64,000 nt of DNA, from assembly GCA_031002005.1 (NCBI GenBank), contig CM061921.1, positions 123,782,597 through 123,846,596 on the forward strand, read 5' to 3'. This document shows, piece after piece, positions 45,501-56,760 of the stretch (position 1 is its first letter; every line of letters begins with the position of its first letter). The DNA comes from Vandiemenella viatica. Taxonomy: Eukaryota > Arthropoda > Insecta > Orthoptera > Morabidae. The position numbers and the translations under genes were made by a program. Below the pieces are notes generated by a model. That model was not told the DNA's origin, made no database searches, and saw nothing but the letters and a program-made list of their open reading frames with translations.

Positions 45501-47680
45501 ACAGATGATAATGATAATAACTATGGGATTTGAATAACTGAAGGTGGTTAAAAAAATCTTTACAACGGAAGTCCTGCATTTTAGTATTGTACATGTACAG
45601 ATATCCATTATAATTTTTCATTGCTCCTTGTTTCGGTGAAGATTCTACTGACCATATAATTTTTTTCTTTTTACGAAACAAATTAAACTCATTTATTCCA
45701 TATGCACATTTTCTGGAGACCGATATTAACCTTTGATGAAAATGAGTGCACAAAAATCTATTAAACTCATTCCTGTCTTATCTGTATGTGATAAAAAAAA
45801 GCCTATTTCTGTAGATTTCATTTTCTTTAGTTCCGTATAGCTGAACTGTCTGTTTCATCACGATGTTTAGGTACTATAGTATTGCTCCTTCCTCCTTTCT
45901 ACAGAGTCTGTTGCTACTTCTAAAAAATTTGAAGTATGCTCAACGTTTTCATAGATGATAATTGTAATGACTGTATGGAACGTCAGTTACAAGGATTGAG
46001 TGGCCTTATCTGTTACATACACATCGCCAGTCAAGATGATGGTCTTCAGCGTCGAGAAGCTTTTTCTGCTTCCACCCAAGCAATATAATATTTGTCAGCG
46101 ATGTGATGACGCCATGTAACGTTTGCGGAAATCTTTAAATTTTAGTATTGGGCGCCCCTTAGCAATCTGACCCAACATGCCAGAGGTGTGTGTCGTTTTA
46201 CTCACCACGTTACTGCTAGTATTGTCTGCATACGTGTAGTGTCATGGGTAAAGCGATATTTTGCAAACAGTTCTGCTTATTTATTAAATATAACCAATTC
46301 AGACGTTAAGAGATGCAAGGCATAGGAGATAAGAATTTAAAAAGGACTCTGGGCTCTGTTGCTTGTTTGTCGTACGATAAATAATATTCAGAATTGAATA
46401 TGTGAACAATCTGATAAAAATAGATCATCATTAGCGCCAATCAAATAGGAATTAATTACGATCAGTCTTACACGACACATAAGAAACTTCTGTCTACACT
46501 TAAATTTAACCTCTTGTTCCAGAGCCACTTTCAATTTGAAATGGCGTAGTTGTTGAACGTTGAAGGACTTGGAACAACTCTTGTAGCCATTTCGTTGCTA
46601 TACGCTTTACATAGTAGCAAATAAATTAGCACACTGTTCCAACTATTGGATTAGTAATTGCCATAATTTTTCAGTTTATTATGCTCTTTTAAATTGATTA
46701 GCAGCTAAGATATTTTTGATTAGAACTAAAAAATTTCAAATAACAAGTTTTTTGTGTCTGCTATGTATTTTTTTAGTAAACGGTGTTTTAATATCCGTGT
46801 TGGTGTATGCGCCAGAGAATTAGAACAAGATGCACAATCCCACATTCTACTCACTGTATCAGCATTGTTGGTAATCGGTGTTTTGTTTCTAGATTTAGTT
46901 TTAGATAGAATGATCATAGCACTAATAAAACCCTAAAAATATACTTCTTAAATCTTATTTTCATAGGTAAAGATAAATAAATATAGGTGAAGACTTAATG
47001 ATGTCACTCTTTTCTTCAAATTTTGGCTTCATGCTAAAACACAAACAAAACAGAAATAGAAATTGATCTAGGCACTTGGTTTTAGAATAGATATTAATAT
47101 GTCACACTCCAAGGACTCGAATTATGGAAAACTTTTATATTTTTAAAGTTCCGAGTCACTTCCACGAGTTACCCATTTTCATGTAAATAATTTAAATCTT
47201 TAAAAAAGATATGTGATCCACCTTTTTCCTGTTGTAATGGCAACTTTGACAGTTTGTTGTCAAAAGAAAATTGATAAAATAGACACGAGTTATCGAAAGA
47301 AAATAACACGTTCATAGACATAAACAAGCTGGATTTTTAAACTTTTCACCATTATCCTGAACACCTTATTACAGAAACAGAAATGTTGAGATGTGTTATG
47401 TGAATAGCTAAACAGAGGTTTTCAGTCTCTTTGTTGTAAAGTGGATAAGTCTATTTAGATGAGCACACAGCACCGTCACAGCAGATGCATGCGAGCTATG
47501 CATCGTCCAGGGTAGCGATCACGTTTGCGATAAACATAGATGAGAGCACACTGACTGAGTGTATCTGAGGGACGGTACGCCGGTAAATCCGGCCTGCCGG
47601 CCCCACTCTATATTTTGCACTGCATGTATCCACTGAGAGCACTGCACTGATTGTTTGTTTTCCTGCTGTTTTTATTTCAG
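45501..47680. other. Unassigned; inferred end of the long intron
   Basis: No recognised transposon or gene over 2.2 kb. Short frames at 46726-46936 on both strands lack motifs. The region ends in TGTTTTTATTTCAG, a strong pyrimidine-rich acceptor (AG at 47679-47680). Confidence 0.4.
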
Positions 47681-48067
47681 ACGTTCTACCAGCCTCCCTT
47701 GATTTATCAGGCACAGATTCTGCACTGTATCCGTATGACCCCGAGCAAGGAAACTTGCGCGAATTGTGGTACCCCAGCTTGTACCCGTACTTTCTCTCCC
47801 CGCCCAATTCGCACCAGCACTCAGTAGAGGACACTGCAGTAGATTACGATGAGTCGGACACTAAACTGACTGCTTCCTATTCGGGGTCAATTTCAGTTAA
47901 GGTGAATGGGACGTCGTTTGACGGCATTGAGTCTCAGTTAGAGAATCCTCTAGTTGGCATTTGGGGTGCCAATCAGAAGGATTATAACGTGCAAGGCAAT
48001 GGGAACAACTCCTTATACGAAGATGGAGAATCAAGAAGGACTAGTTTGACGCAGTATCCGGGAAAAA
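47681..48067 (+). CDS. Probable coding exon, Ser/Tyr/Pro-rich linker
   Basis: This 387-bp interval follows TTTATTTCAG and ends at AAA|GTATGT. It is open in one frame for its whole length; the first two bases complete a codon begun in the previous exon, and one base is left over (phase 1 to phase 1). The peptide begins VLPASLDLSGTDSALYPYDP, continues ELWYPSLYPYFLSPPNS and EDTAVDYDESDTKLTASYSG, and ends near RRTSLTQYPGK. It is rich in Ser, Tyr, Pro and Asp, has NGT and NNS glycosylation sites and no cysteine. Its GC content is well above the surroundings. No domain is recognised. Its phase matches the donor at 3533 (G + AC gives Asp), so it could be the membrane-proximal linker of the same GFR-like protein. 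That link is inference. Confidence 0.6.
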
Positions 48068-49380
48068 GTATGTATCACAGCGACTCTCATTGTGCTGGAG
48101 GACGAATAACAAAACTCGGGCAATAAGTTGTTTTACGTGCAACAAGCCACGAGGATTTTCTTATTCGTCTTGAGCCTGTAATGTAATTATATTTTTTTTT
48201 TAATTTTCTTCCAGCACGCTTAAAAAAATGGTTTGACCTGGATCTAAGGTACGAGGCAGGTAGGATGTAAGAATTTTTAATGATAATTTTAATACGCTTA
48301 TTAAGTGTTTCACAGCAATTATTGTTACTGCAAGCACAAGCTTCGTGAGAATGGCTTCTGCTCGCACAAAATAAAAATAAAAAAATGCTTCTTGCAAAGT
48401 GTATGCCTGTAATTGACATTTTTATTCACTGCCTGTATGTATGTAATGTGTTTGTAATGATGATCTCACAAATATACTTATCCTCATCTTTCCCAAGTTT
48501 CCTGCATACTGATTTCCGAGCTCTTAAGCTTATGCACACATTTTAAATACTTAGCCTCTGTTAACAATGTAAGATATCGACTTTAATACAAGCGTATGAA
48601 ATTTATAAAGGTCCAATAAAAGAAACACTCGTGTTACACCACAATCTCTGAATGAAGCTTACCCAAGTTGGGTTCTGATCGTTGCATATCAGTTATATGA
48701 GTACTTAATTTTTGTAACACGACGATCACATGCAGACTTGGTAGGTGTCTCATATTTGTTTCTATTCACCTTCAAGCGACAGAGCCTTTACTAATTTCTA
48801 TGTTTTGTTTTCCTCATTTATTTTACTACTTTTTGATAGATTTTAAAAACAGTTGCAACACGTTTCTACAATTATGAAATACGACTCCATTTTCTTTCTT
48901 CACGGCAAATATAGATCCTGAGCATAATACAGGGAGTTTATAAATTAAATATTTTCTCGCTTCATTATTTTGAATACGAACCAAGAACAACGTATTTAAA
49001 AATCATAAATTTTTAAATAAATACTTAATGTTTTGAAACATTACCTATATCAGGATTGAATAGTATCGAGATTTTTCTCTCTCAATTACTACCAACGTGA
49101 TTCAGTACAACTGGGATAATGTCATGGCAGATATCCGTAACATGGCGCACAGACCAGATTTCTTCCCCTTTCGGCAGTCACAAGCATTCGTGGTTTCTTA
49201 TTTAAAGCCCCGCGATTTTCATTTACAACTTGTTTGCTGACTGGAATAAATTTTGAATTATTGTTCCTTGTCCAATGCATGTTTAGAGTTGAATAAAAAT
49301 TACAGCTAACGTTCAGTTCGATTTTTATGACAACCCAGAAAAATTGGTTTGTTCTGATTGAGTCATATATTTCATTCCAG
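48068..49380 (+). other. Inferred intron
   Basis: AT-rich DNA after a GTATGT donor. No element recognised. Confidence 0.35.
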
Positions 49381-49445
49381 TCGAATACGAAATTCATCAG
49401 CAAAAACCATTAATAATTACGAACACTCAACAAGGAAGAGTTTTG
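49381..49445 (+). CDS. Candidate small exon
   Basis: 65 bp between TATTTCATTCCAG and TTTTG|GTAAGA, both good splice signals. Entered in phase 1 (matching the donor at 48067), it reads EYEIHQQKPLIITNTQQGRV without a stop and leaves in phase 0. It has no recognisable domain. Short exons like this arise by chance in AT-rich DNA, so it is only a candidate. Confidence 0.25.
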
Positions 49446-50927
49446 GTAAGAATACTTATTACTTGCTTTCTATAGTTACGTATCTCCTTTTTTTCGTTTG
49501 CTTCCTGTCGTTCACCTTCTGCTTCATACATGATATTTATCGCACTTTTGTCTATTTGCCGTTTTGTTAATTGCTTCCGCTTTTGAACGTGGTCGATTTT
49601 TCAGGTGCAGAAGCTTTAATTTAAAACGAAAGAATGTCATGGTAAATGTTAAATTGATACACAATGATGAGCACACTTTGATTTTTACGAGTGGAACAAA
49701 TGACGCTATTAAATTAGTATTTTCTTAATTTTACATTTAAAAATACGCATAAAAGTTAACAGAATCGACGTAAAGGTACGAAACACCGTTTTACGGAAAT
49801 AATGAAGTCAGATGTTTGAAAAAGCGAGAAACGTGAGAACTGTTATATATAATGAGATGTGACAAGCGTTGTCATATCAAGGAAAAATCTGTTAAGATCA
49901 CATTTCGTGTTTAGTAGACCACGTTGAAAATTATATATATACGAGAAAACCGATAACCAGTTCTACACGAAAAAAAGGTATGCTAGTAAAAGACAAAAAA
50001 CTAAAAGAGATAATTGAAAGTCATACATCTTTGTTTAGTAAATAGCTTATTGACACTAACGTTTTTCTATTCCCATACTAATTTCAGAGTGTATTCCTGT
50101 ATGCAAGAGTTCATAAAACTCACAATAGGATAAAATGAAAATCTACATCCTCTTCCTTTTAATTTTTTATCTGTTCAAGGTGTTTGGTCATTTAGCATCG
50201 CAGGAATAAAAGCTTTTTCTGGTAATTAAATGTCAAGATTCTTGTTTAAGCACAACTGGAGATATGCATTATCATCTCTTTTAGGGGTTATAGTGAGTAA
50301 AGAATGAAAAGTTTGATAGTTCTTTAACACTACATTACAACAAACTTATAGGTTCTATGCTAAATTAGGACTGCCGAAGTGTGCAGGCGGTAACTACACA
50401 ATGAAATGACAGCAAAACATTTTATTTCTTTGTTCAATTTTCGATCCATCACCGGAATCAGAACTTCAATTTGACTGTGAAAACAATTTTATATCAACAC
50501 TTCTCCTTCAGTGTTAACAGATTCACTTCGATAGTCAGTACAGTATAGCGAGTCCAAAGAGTCGATGAAAACTTGTAAATTCGATTAAGTGTCAAGTGTC
50601 CAAAAATCTTCCAATCATAGAAATGCTTCAAAATTCTCCCCTATGGTTTAAAAAAAATTTCCGTCTGTTTCAATACATTTCAACCAAGTTTGCTCCGAAT
50701 AACGAAACAAGTGTCAACCTGCTTCATCAACATCTTTCGGTCAACTTAACTTAATCAAGAAATGACACTTTATATTGGGCTACTCTGGCGTCCTACGACA
50801 TCGTTCTCGAAGCATAGTTTATTCATCAAAACAATTCATCTATGCAAACGTTGCAGAATAATTACCATTAATTTACTAAGCTAGCCAGACTCTTATCTAA
50901 TATTTATTTGTTTACTGTTTCATGCAG
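49446..50927. other. Unassigned
   Basis: Contains another acceptor-like CCCATACTAATTTCAG at 50072-50087, but every frame after it closes within about 50 bases. Otherwise no feature. Confidence 0.35.
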
Positions 50928-51093
50928 GACTGTATTGCTTTTTCTCCCCTTTCTTGCTGTTCTCGCGGTATTGGAACTCTTTACAATTCCTCAATACCAC
51001 CATTTAATAGTTTCAAGTAATAGCTCTGAAATTGCCAATATCTCTAAATCTGGCAAAAATTATCCCCAAACATCTCAGGTTCTCAGATTTTAA
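50928..51093 (+). CDS. Candidate terminal exon with hydrophobic segment
   Basis: After TGTTTCATGCAG (AG at 50926-50927) one frame reads TVLLFLPFLAVLAVLELF, then a hydrophilic tail ending QTSQVLRF and a TAA at 51091-51093. A strongly hydrophobic segment close to the C terminus would suit a membrane or GPI-attachment signal of a GFR-like receptor. The frame needs a phase-2 donor, which does not match the exon at 47681-48067 or the 49381 candidate, so an unseen exon or different donor would be required. Confidence 0.25.
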
Positions 51094-52591
51094 TTATGCT
51101 AACACTTTTCTACTGCAGCGTATATCCACAAATAAATGTCTTGGCACAGATCATAATAATAATTAACATAATAAGTAAAATTTAAAATTAAGTTCCTAAA
51201 TCTCTAACCGAAAATGTCTTCATTATTACAGTTACTAAGCATATCACAAATTTAATTTAATTTTTAAAAATAAAAAGATTGCACTAATAAAAAAAAAAAT
51301 TCCTTACGTAAAGCTATTGTCAAACGGTGGTATTGAAAAGCACTAAACGGTGAAGATATAAGATGATATTCATGAAAATAAAAAAGACAATGATTCAACT
51401 TACAGTGTTGTGACAGCAAACGTAATAGCACCAGAAATCCAGATAGCTCCAGGAAAAGTGGAACTGTGGTATGTGTGGAAATATCAGGTCTCAAGCAAGC
51501 AAGAGGACATTTGCCGTACAGAACTGATGCAAAATTCTTAAAAAAAAAAAAAAAAAAAAAAAGTCATTCTGACTCATAACCATTTAGCTAACAACTTTAT
51601 GGGATTGTGATTCTTTCCAGGTTTACATGTTGAGTTTTCATAGTGAATATTTTTTTCTCTACGTATAGACAAGTCAAGACGGACGCAACACTTAATTATA
51701 ACCACCAAAGCCCTAGGCCGAATTCGAACCGTGAACAAGAAGCAAGCATGCTGCTTCTAGCTGCCGGGGTCAGCGTTGTGAGCGCGGAGCATATGTTGCT
51801 ACGGCATGAACGATGCGCCAGTCAAATAACCTCTCCACGAAAACACAATCCATCGTACACTATCTTGACACTCTAGCTGGTATTTCTATGGCACTGTCCA
51901 TCCTTCTTAGGCATCTTGGTCCTAAACCGAAGCAGTCGTTCCGTGAAAATTTGACGACATTGGTTCACACAAGGTCGATTGAATACAACGACTTCCACAA
52001 CTGTACATAATCTAGGTAACTTCTTTTGAAGGCTGCTAGCTATTTTAACTGTACGTTATTGTGTTTGTTTCGTGCTTTGTACTGTAACTTTTTTTTATTC
52101 TAATCCTATAGCTGCAGTACTACAACCCTATCTATCCCATAGCTCAGTATTTCAGACTTATATACTTCATATTCTTGTGTTCCCGTATGCTTGAAGGACA
52201 TAATCTGGTTTTCATGATCCTTTATGATAAACCAAATCCACAAATAGTTAGTTTTTAGTGTGGCACTTAATTATTTTCAAGCATCACGAATTAATCCTTA
52301 ATTCAAAGTTTTCAGTCTTTTCTCTTTAGATGTCTTAATTTTCCGTTACGATACTGATAGTTTTTCTAGGCAATACGAATCTGCTTATCAAGTCAGTTTT
52401 TGGCATTCTTCTATGTATCATAGATTATAAAGATCATTCAATTCATATTTCGGAAGACAATTGTTTACAAAATAACGTACCGCCCTTTTCACTACCCACC
52501 AAAGCAAAATAATTTCTAGGAACCGTTTCTCTGCTTACGAGGAAGTTTGCTATTTGGGATGCAAGACACAAACAGTGATAAACAAGTCTGA
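51094..52591. other. Unassigned
   Basis: Contains a poly-A run at 51540-51561 and, on the minus strand near 51720-51730, a lone B-box-like GGTTCGAATTC next to a GC-richer patch that may be a tRNA-related SINE remnant. Nothing else is supported. Confidence 0.35.
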
Positions 52592-52775
52592 TAGCACTGC
52601 TTATATGTTAAAGTAAAGATTTTATTGCATCCGTGGAATTACACACGAAGCATTTCTCGCACAATATGAATAATAAGCGACGGCAATAACACTGCTCTGG
52701 TACAAACACACAGTTTCACAGTCGACTGCGAAACTTCTTGGTAGACTAGTCCGATTTGTCAGTTATCTCAAGACA

Positions 52776-52990
52776 AACTGCCCGCCTTGCAATTGGGAGA
52801 ACGTGACTTCGAATCCCCGTCTGCCCATTCAGATTTTCATTTTCCAAAGTTTCCCCAAATCACTCCAGGCGTACGCCGGAATGGTTCCTACAAAAGGCCA
52901 TGGCCAAATTCCTTCCCATTACTTGCCTCCTGACCCTTCACGCCTGTAATGACCTCGACGTCAACGAGGCGTAAAACCAGGACCAATACA
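52776..52990 (+). mobile_element. SINE near the copia 3' LTR
   Basis: Partial head (GCCTTGCAATTGGGAGAACG), B-box region ACTTCGAATCC, CATTCAGATTTTCATTTTCC, CCCCAAATCACTCCAGGCGT and the tail AATGACCTCGACGTCAACGA. It lies between the LTR-like block and the RT remnant. No clear target duplication. Confidence 0.85.
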
Positions 52991-53139
52991 AAATCCAATT
53001 GACCTTGAAGAAGCAGTCGTTAAACTGCCCAAGGCGTGAAAGAGCAAAGCCGATATCTGGCCTAACACTCATAGCCAGCCTACAACATCACGGTATGCGC
53101 ATCTTCGCTTCTTATCTGCAGGTTCGTCGTCTTAGTTAA

Positions 53140-55130
53140 CTTTAAGTTTGCATCGATCGGAGTACAGAGGGTGTTGAATTGCCCCTTATGAAAGCGTCGT
53201 AGACCCTCCATTTCAGGGTTGCAGCCTCCTCATGCCGTGAAAATTCAATATCAATACAGTATTATCAGCGGAATAATCTTAGTCTTCAATTGTGAAGTTC
53301 TGCAAAACTTCGTTTCCAACTGAATTAGTAGCATGAGGAAACTAGATTAACATCTAAATATACTGTGATCGCTGTTAGATTCTCCTCTTACACATGATGA
53401 AGCCACGAGTCCAAGCCTCTTTAAAGCCTCATTCAAACGATTGAACCGGCATCGATCGTCCTGTCGAAGTTTATGTAGGGAAAACTTCATCACCTGCTTC
53501 AAGCTTTCAGAAATAATCTATACCTATGTGAAGACAGATTCTAGCAAACTAAACAAGCATTACGGAGGTTCCATTTAGTTCATCTCTTCAAGCGTGCGCC
53601 TTGATAATAACAAGCAGAATTCGTACCTGCCCTGGATGAAGGTCTTTTTGAAAATTATTCCTGGTAGATGGTGGAATCCCTGTGACACCAGTCGAGCTTT
53701 ACGTTGGTTGTAATTATTTCTAAGTACAATGTGACTTCCGACTCAGCAGCACCAAGCGTCCATACTCGGAACGGACCTTACCAATATTAAAGGAATTTCT
53801 GCAATACACGGTCTTATATTGTAACCTTCAACCACATGGTAGGATCTACACGCGATGTAGCAGATTGACTCAGCAGCATTGAAACTTCTTTTATACTGAT
53901 GACTTTGAATCCATTTAGTTTCACAACGATTTTTGATGATCATCATCAGTCTTTGCATGCTTGTTCTGTGCATCAGTTATAAATTTTCATTCTGATTGCC
54001 CTTACAGCCACCATCTTCTATAAACTTTACATTTCTACATTCTTCTTCAATCTTCCTCTTTCAAGGGAAGCAATTTCTTGAGTATCCGACGAAGTATACA
54101 GTTGTACACCTAGTGTCGCCTTTAGCAATGTTTGAGCATGTATCAAAGATCAGAGATCCTCAAGCGGCTAACATCAATAAACCTCTCGATTCTTCCACTA
54201 ATTTTCTTGGTGGAGATTTCCTTAAGGCCAAAGTAAAGGGAAATACCCGATTGGAGCATTAAACAGAGAGTCATCTCAACAATCGTTCTGTTTCGCCTCT
54301 TCGCAATACCATCATGTTCGTGATTGTAAGTCCTCGAATAATTCCTCGTTGCAACAGAAATTCATCTAATGTCTCGCTGATGTATTCTTTCCATTATCGG
54401 TTTGAAGGCATCTCAGTTTCTTTCCGGTTTTGGTTTCATTTCGTTGATGACTTCTTTCACTCCTACCGGAACTTCAGCTTCTGATTTCAGAGAACGTATG
54501 ACACTACATCTAGGGCGGTAAACCATCAACTGAAGAAAGTGTTCAGATGATCCCGGAGACTCAATTCACATTGCTCCACACACATCAGAGTGAATAAAAC
54601 CAACAATTACATTAACTCTCGCTGACTTTCTCGGGAGAAGATTTCTTTCCTCTAACACAAACGAAACATTCAACACCAGCTTCAAACTTAACAGCTTCCA
54701 AGTCATGACTACGTACTACACGTCTCTCCTGTGCCAAATCTCCCACGTTTAAATGCCCCTGTTGTCTGTACCAGACTTTTCAATACATCTTTTCAATCTG
54801 GTACAGGTACTACATGCCACTTGTCCTTTCTGTGAATAATTTCATATCTCCTCTTCATTAGAGACATATGCACCTTTCTTCATGATCACGTCATGTCCAT
54901 AATCTGCAGTGTTTCCTACAGATGGTAAGTTCATTGATAGCTCGAACTTCACACTGCCTTCAGCAATAATGTCCGTCGAAAGCTCGTTTGCTAGTTTTGG
55001 CATGTCGTTTTTGATCCGGTGGATTTCAAGACAAGTATAAACGTGAAATAGCTTTCGTGAATAGGCACCGGTTTTAAAGTTGTACTTGTTGTACTTTAAT
55101 AGCACTGCACCTGTGACATCTGTATTTAAT
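53140..55130 (-). pseudogene. Copia Pol remnant: protease, integrase, RT
   Basis: Near 54770 the minus strand encodes VWYRQQGHLNVGDLAQERRV and CFVCVRGKKS, the pre-integrase zinc region. This is followed by TGKKLRCLQTDNGK near 54410, the integrase core with one catalytic Asp. At about 53700 ARLVSQGFHHLPGIIFKKTF matches the start of the copia RT. Around 55105-54842 the frame (LPSVGNTADYGHDVIMKKG) is probably the protease to pre-integrase segment. Most of the RT palm and the RNase H are missing or unreadable. Confidence 0.7.
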
Positions 55131-55189
55131 CTTCATTTCATTTGAGCTTAGAAAGTTGTTTCTTCTTATTCCGATAGCGAAATAGTGTC

Positions 55190-56100
55190 TGTGTGAACGA
55201 AGGCTTTCCCGGCTTGTCGCTGTGGTATAATCTTCGCGGGTTCGCTTCCGGATTGTGTGGGAGAAAGACGAGCTTTCGGCGACGAACTCTGCCGCCTTCT
55301 TCAGGCCTGGTGCTTACGCTGTGACGACCAGAGCTGCAATGACAGTCTCTGGCACCGAAGCGTCCTTTTAAGGGCTAGCGTCCCTCCCCTCCCCACCACC
55401 GCGCTCCGTAGTTCCTGTCAACTGCGGCTCCGTATTGCTCCCGCAAAGCTGGGTGACCAATCTCGACTCTCTGTCTTAGATACAGCAAAAGCTGTAAGAA
55501 CTTCCTCCGGGAATGATGATACACGTTGAAGATCTGTCATATCTGTCGTTTTGTTTGAAATGAGGTTGTCTTAGCATCGCTAATCCACAGACTCGAGTCT
55601 CTGTTAATGATGTCATTATTCAGCTGAATTTTAATGGTTCCCTAATGACTGAATCCCAGTAGAAAGAACAAATTGCCAGCACTTAAAAGTCCATTTTGTG
55701 GCCATTTTGGATTACATGTTGCGCGACTGCAGATTTCTCCAACTGAAAAAGCTGAGCATGAGCGCAACATTCGGCTGTTTCAGTTGGAGAAATCTGCAGT
55801 CGACCAAAATCGAAAAAGGCCGGAAAATGGATTTGGGCAGTTTTAAAATACTGGCAAATTATTCTTTCTACTTGGGTTCAGTCATTAGGGAAGCCATTGA
55901 AATACGGCTGAATAATGACATCATTAACAGAGACTCGGGTCTGTGGCTTAGTGATGCTAAGACAACCTCGTTTCAAACAAAAAGACAGAGAGTCAAGATT
56001 GGTCACCCAGCGTTGCAGGAGCAATACGGAGCCGCAGTTGACTGGAACTACGGAGTGGGGTGGTGGGGAGGGGAAGGGCGCTAGCCCTTAAAAGGACGTT
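55190..56100. repeat. Inverted pair of Penelope-like 3' ends (palindrome)
   Basis: The left arm (about 55360-55750, minus) and right arm (55780-56100, plus) are inverted copies. The centre is a 22-bp perfect inverted repeat, CTGCAGATTTCTCCAACTGAAA and its complement, around a 28-base loop. The right arm encodes REAIEIRLNNDIINRDSGLW, which fits the C-terminal segment of Penelope-like proteins. The left arm extends further (to about 55190) into the tail: CCTGAAGAAGGCGGC, a hairpin partner GTCGCC and GAAA. No RT remains. It lies inside the copia element. Confidence 0.7.
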
Positions 56101-56317
56101 ACTACTGCCCCTCTTCCGCCAGACCGACACTGAGCAAGCCTCTCCGCTGGTCTTGGGTGCGTGTTTGTCAACGGAGTCTGACAACCGAAAAGAAAAAACA
56201 ACCGAGGCTGAAGACCGGCATACGGTAAACCAGCCAGTCAGACGGGTCTAGCCCGCCTGACAAATGACACTAATGATGATGATGATGATGAGACTGGCAT
56301 TGCAGCTCTGGTCGTCA
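56101..56317 (+). mobile_element. (GAT)n-tailed unit in the palindrome arm
   Basis: The right arm leaves the palindrome after AAAAGGACG, and the matching tail sequence resumes at GAGACTGGCATTGCAGCTC (about 56288). Between them is a 180-bp unrelated unit ending in CACTAATGATGATGATGATG. This looks like an insertion with a (GAT)n tail, perhaps a LINE or SINE end, of unknown family. Confidence 0.4.
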
Positions 56318-56490
56318 CATCCTCGCTTTCGGTAGAGAGAGGGTTCGATTCCCTCCAGGCGGATGCGGGGGTGGTTCGTATTGAAGGATATGGGAAAATT
56401 CTTTCCCGTTCCTTGCCCCCAGTTTTTTCCCACCTCTGAAGACGTCGAAGAGGCGTAAAGCCATAAGCAAAAACAATAGATAAATAAAAC
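56318..56490 (+). mobile_element. SINE, diverged copy
   Basis: CCTCGCTTTCGGTAGAGAGA, B-box-like GGTTCGATTCC and TGGGAAAATTCTTTCCCGTT, then a tail GACGTCGAAGAGGCGTAAAG and an A-rich end. The middle body is altered. Its first bases directly join the Penelope tail fragment. Confidence 0.75.
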
Positions 56491-56515
56491 TTCTACTTTT
56501 ACTTGAAGCATATTT

Positions 56516-56760
56516 GGGGTTAGCTAGGTGATGCGTGACTGTACAGCACATTTGAAATTTCTGAAAGAACTGGGTAGGCTGTTGAGAAGTAATATCGATA
56601 TTAATACATGGTTCACTCATTTCAGAAAGATTGTGGGTTGTGTAAAAGTTTACTTGTGGTTATCACGCACGTCAGTATCTGTATCCAATTTACGTAGCAC
56701 TAAATTCTTCAAAAGCGTCGATGGGTAGATATTTTTCAGGTACTTCCAAACGTCTCGTGG
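56516..56760 (-). pseudogene. Copia Gag fragment
   Basis: The minus strand reads VWKYLKNIYPSTLLKNLVLR, then LDTDTDVRDN, and then LLNSLPSSFRNFKCAVQSRI. These match the conserved UBN2-type Gag phrases (VWxxLxxxY..., LLxSLPxSFxxFxxAIxSRD). It is cut off at its C-terminal side by the SINE and palindrome. Confidence 0.7.

Noticed and set aside
46726..46936. Overlapping 60-63 codon frames on both strands
   Set aside because: No motif, no splice signals that fit and similar openness on both strands.
47496..47834. 112-codon minus-strand frame
   Set aside because: It is the antisense shadow of the plus-strand exon at 47681-48067, which has splice sites and better composition.
50072..50210. Exon after the strong acceptor CCCATACTAATTTCAG
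   Set aside because: All three frames meet a stop within about 50 bases and no donor precedes them, so only a tiny terminal exon would be possible.
55257..55529. Arginine- and leucine-rich 90-codon plus-strand frame
   Set aside because: It is antisense to the tail of the left Penelope arm and arises from its GC-rich sequence.
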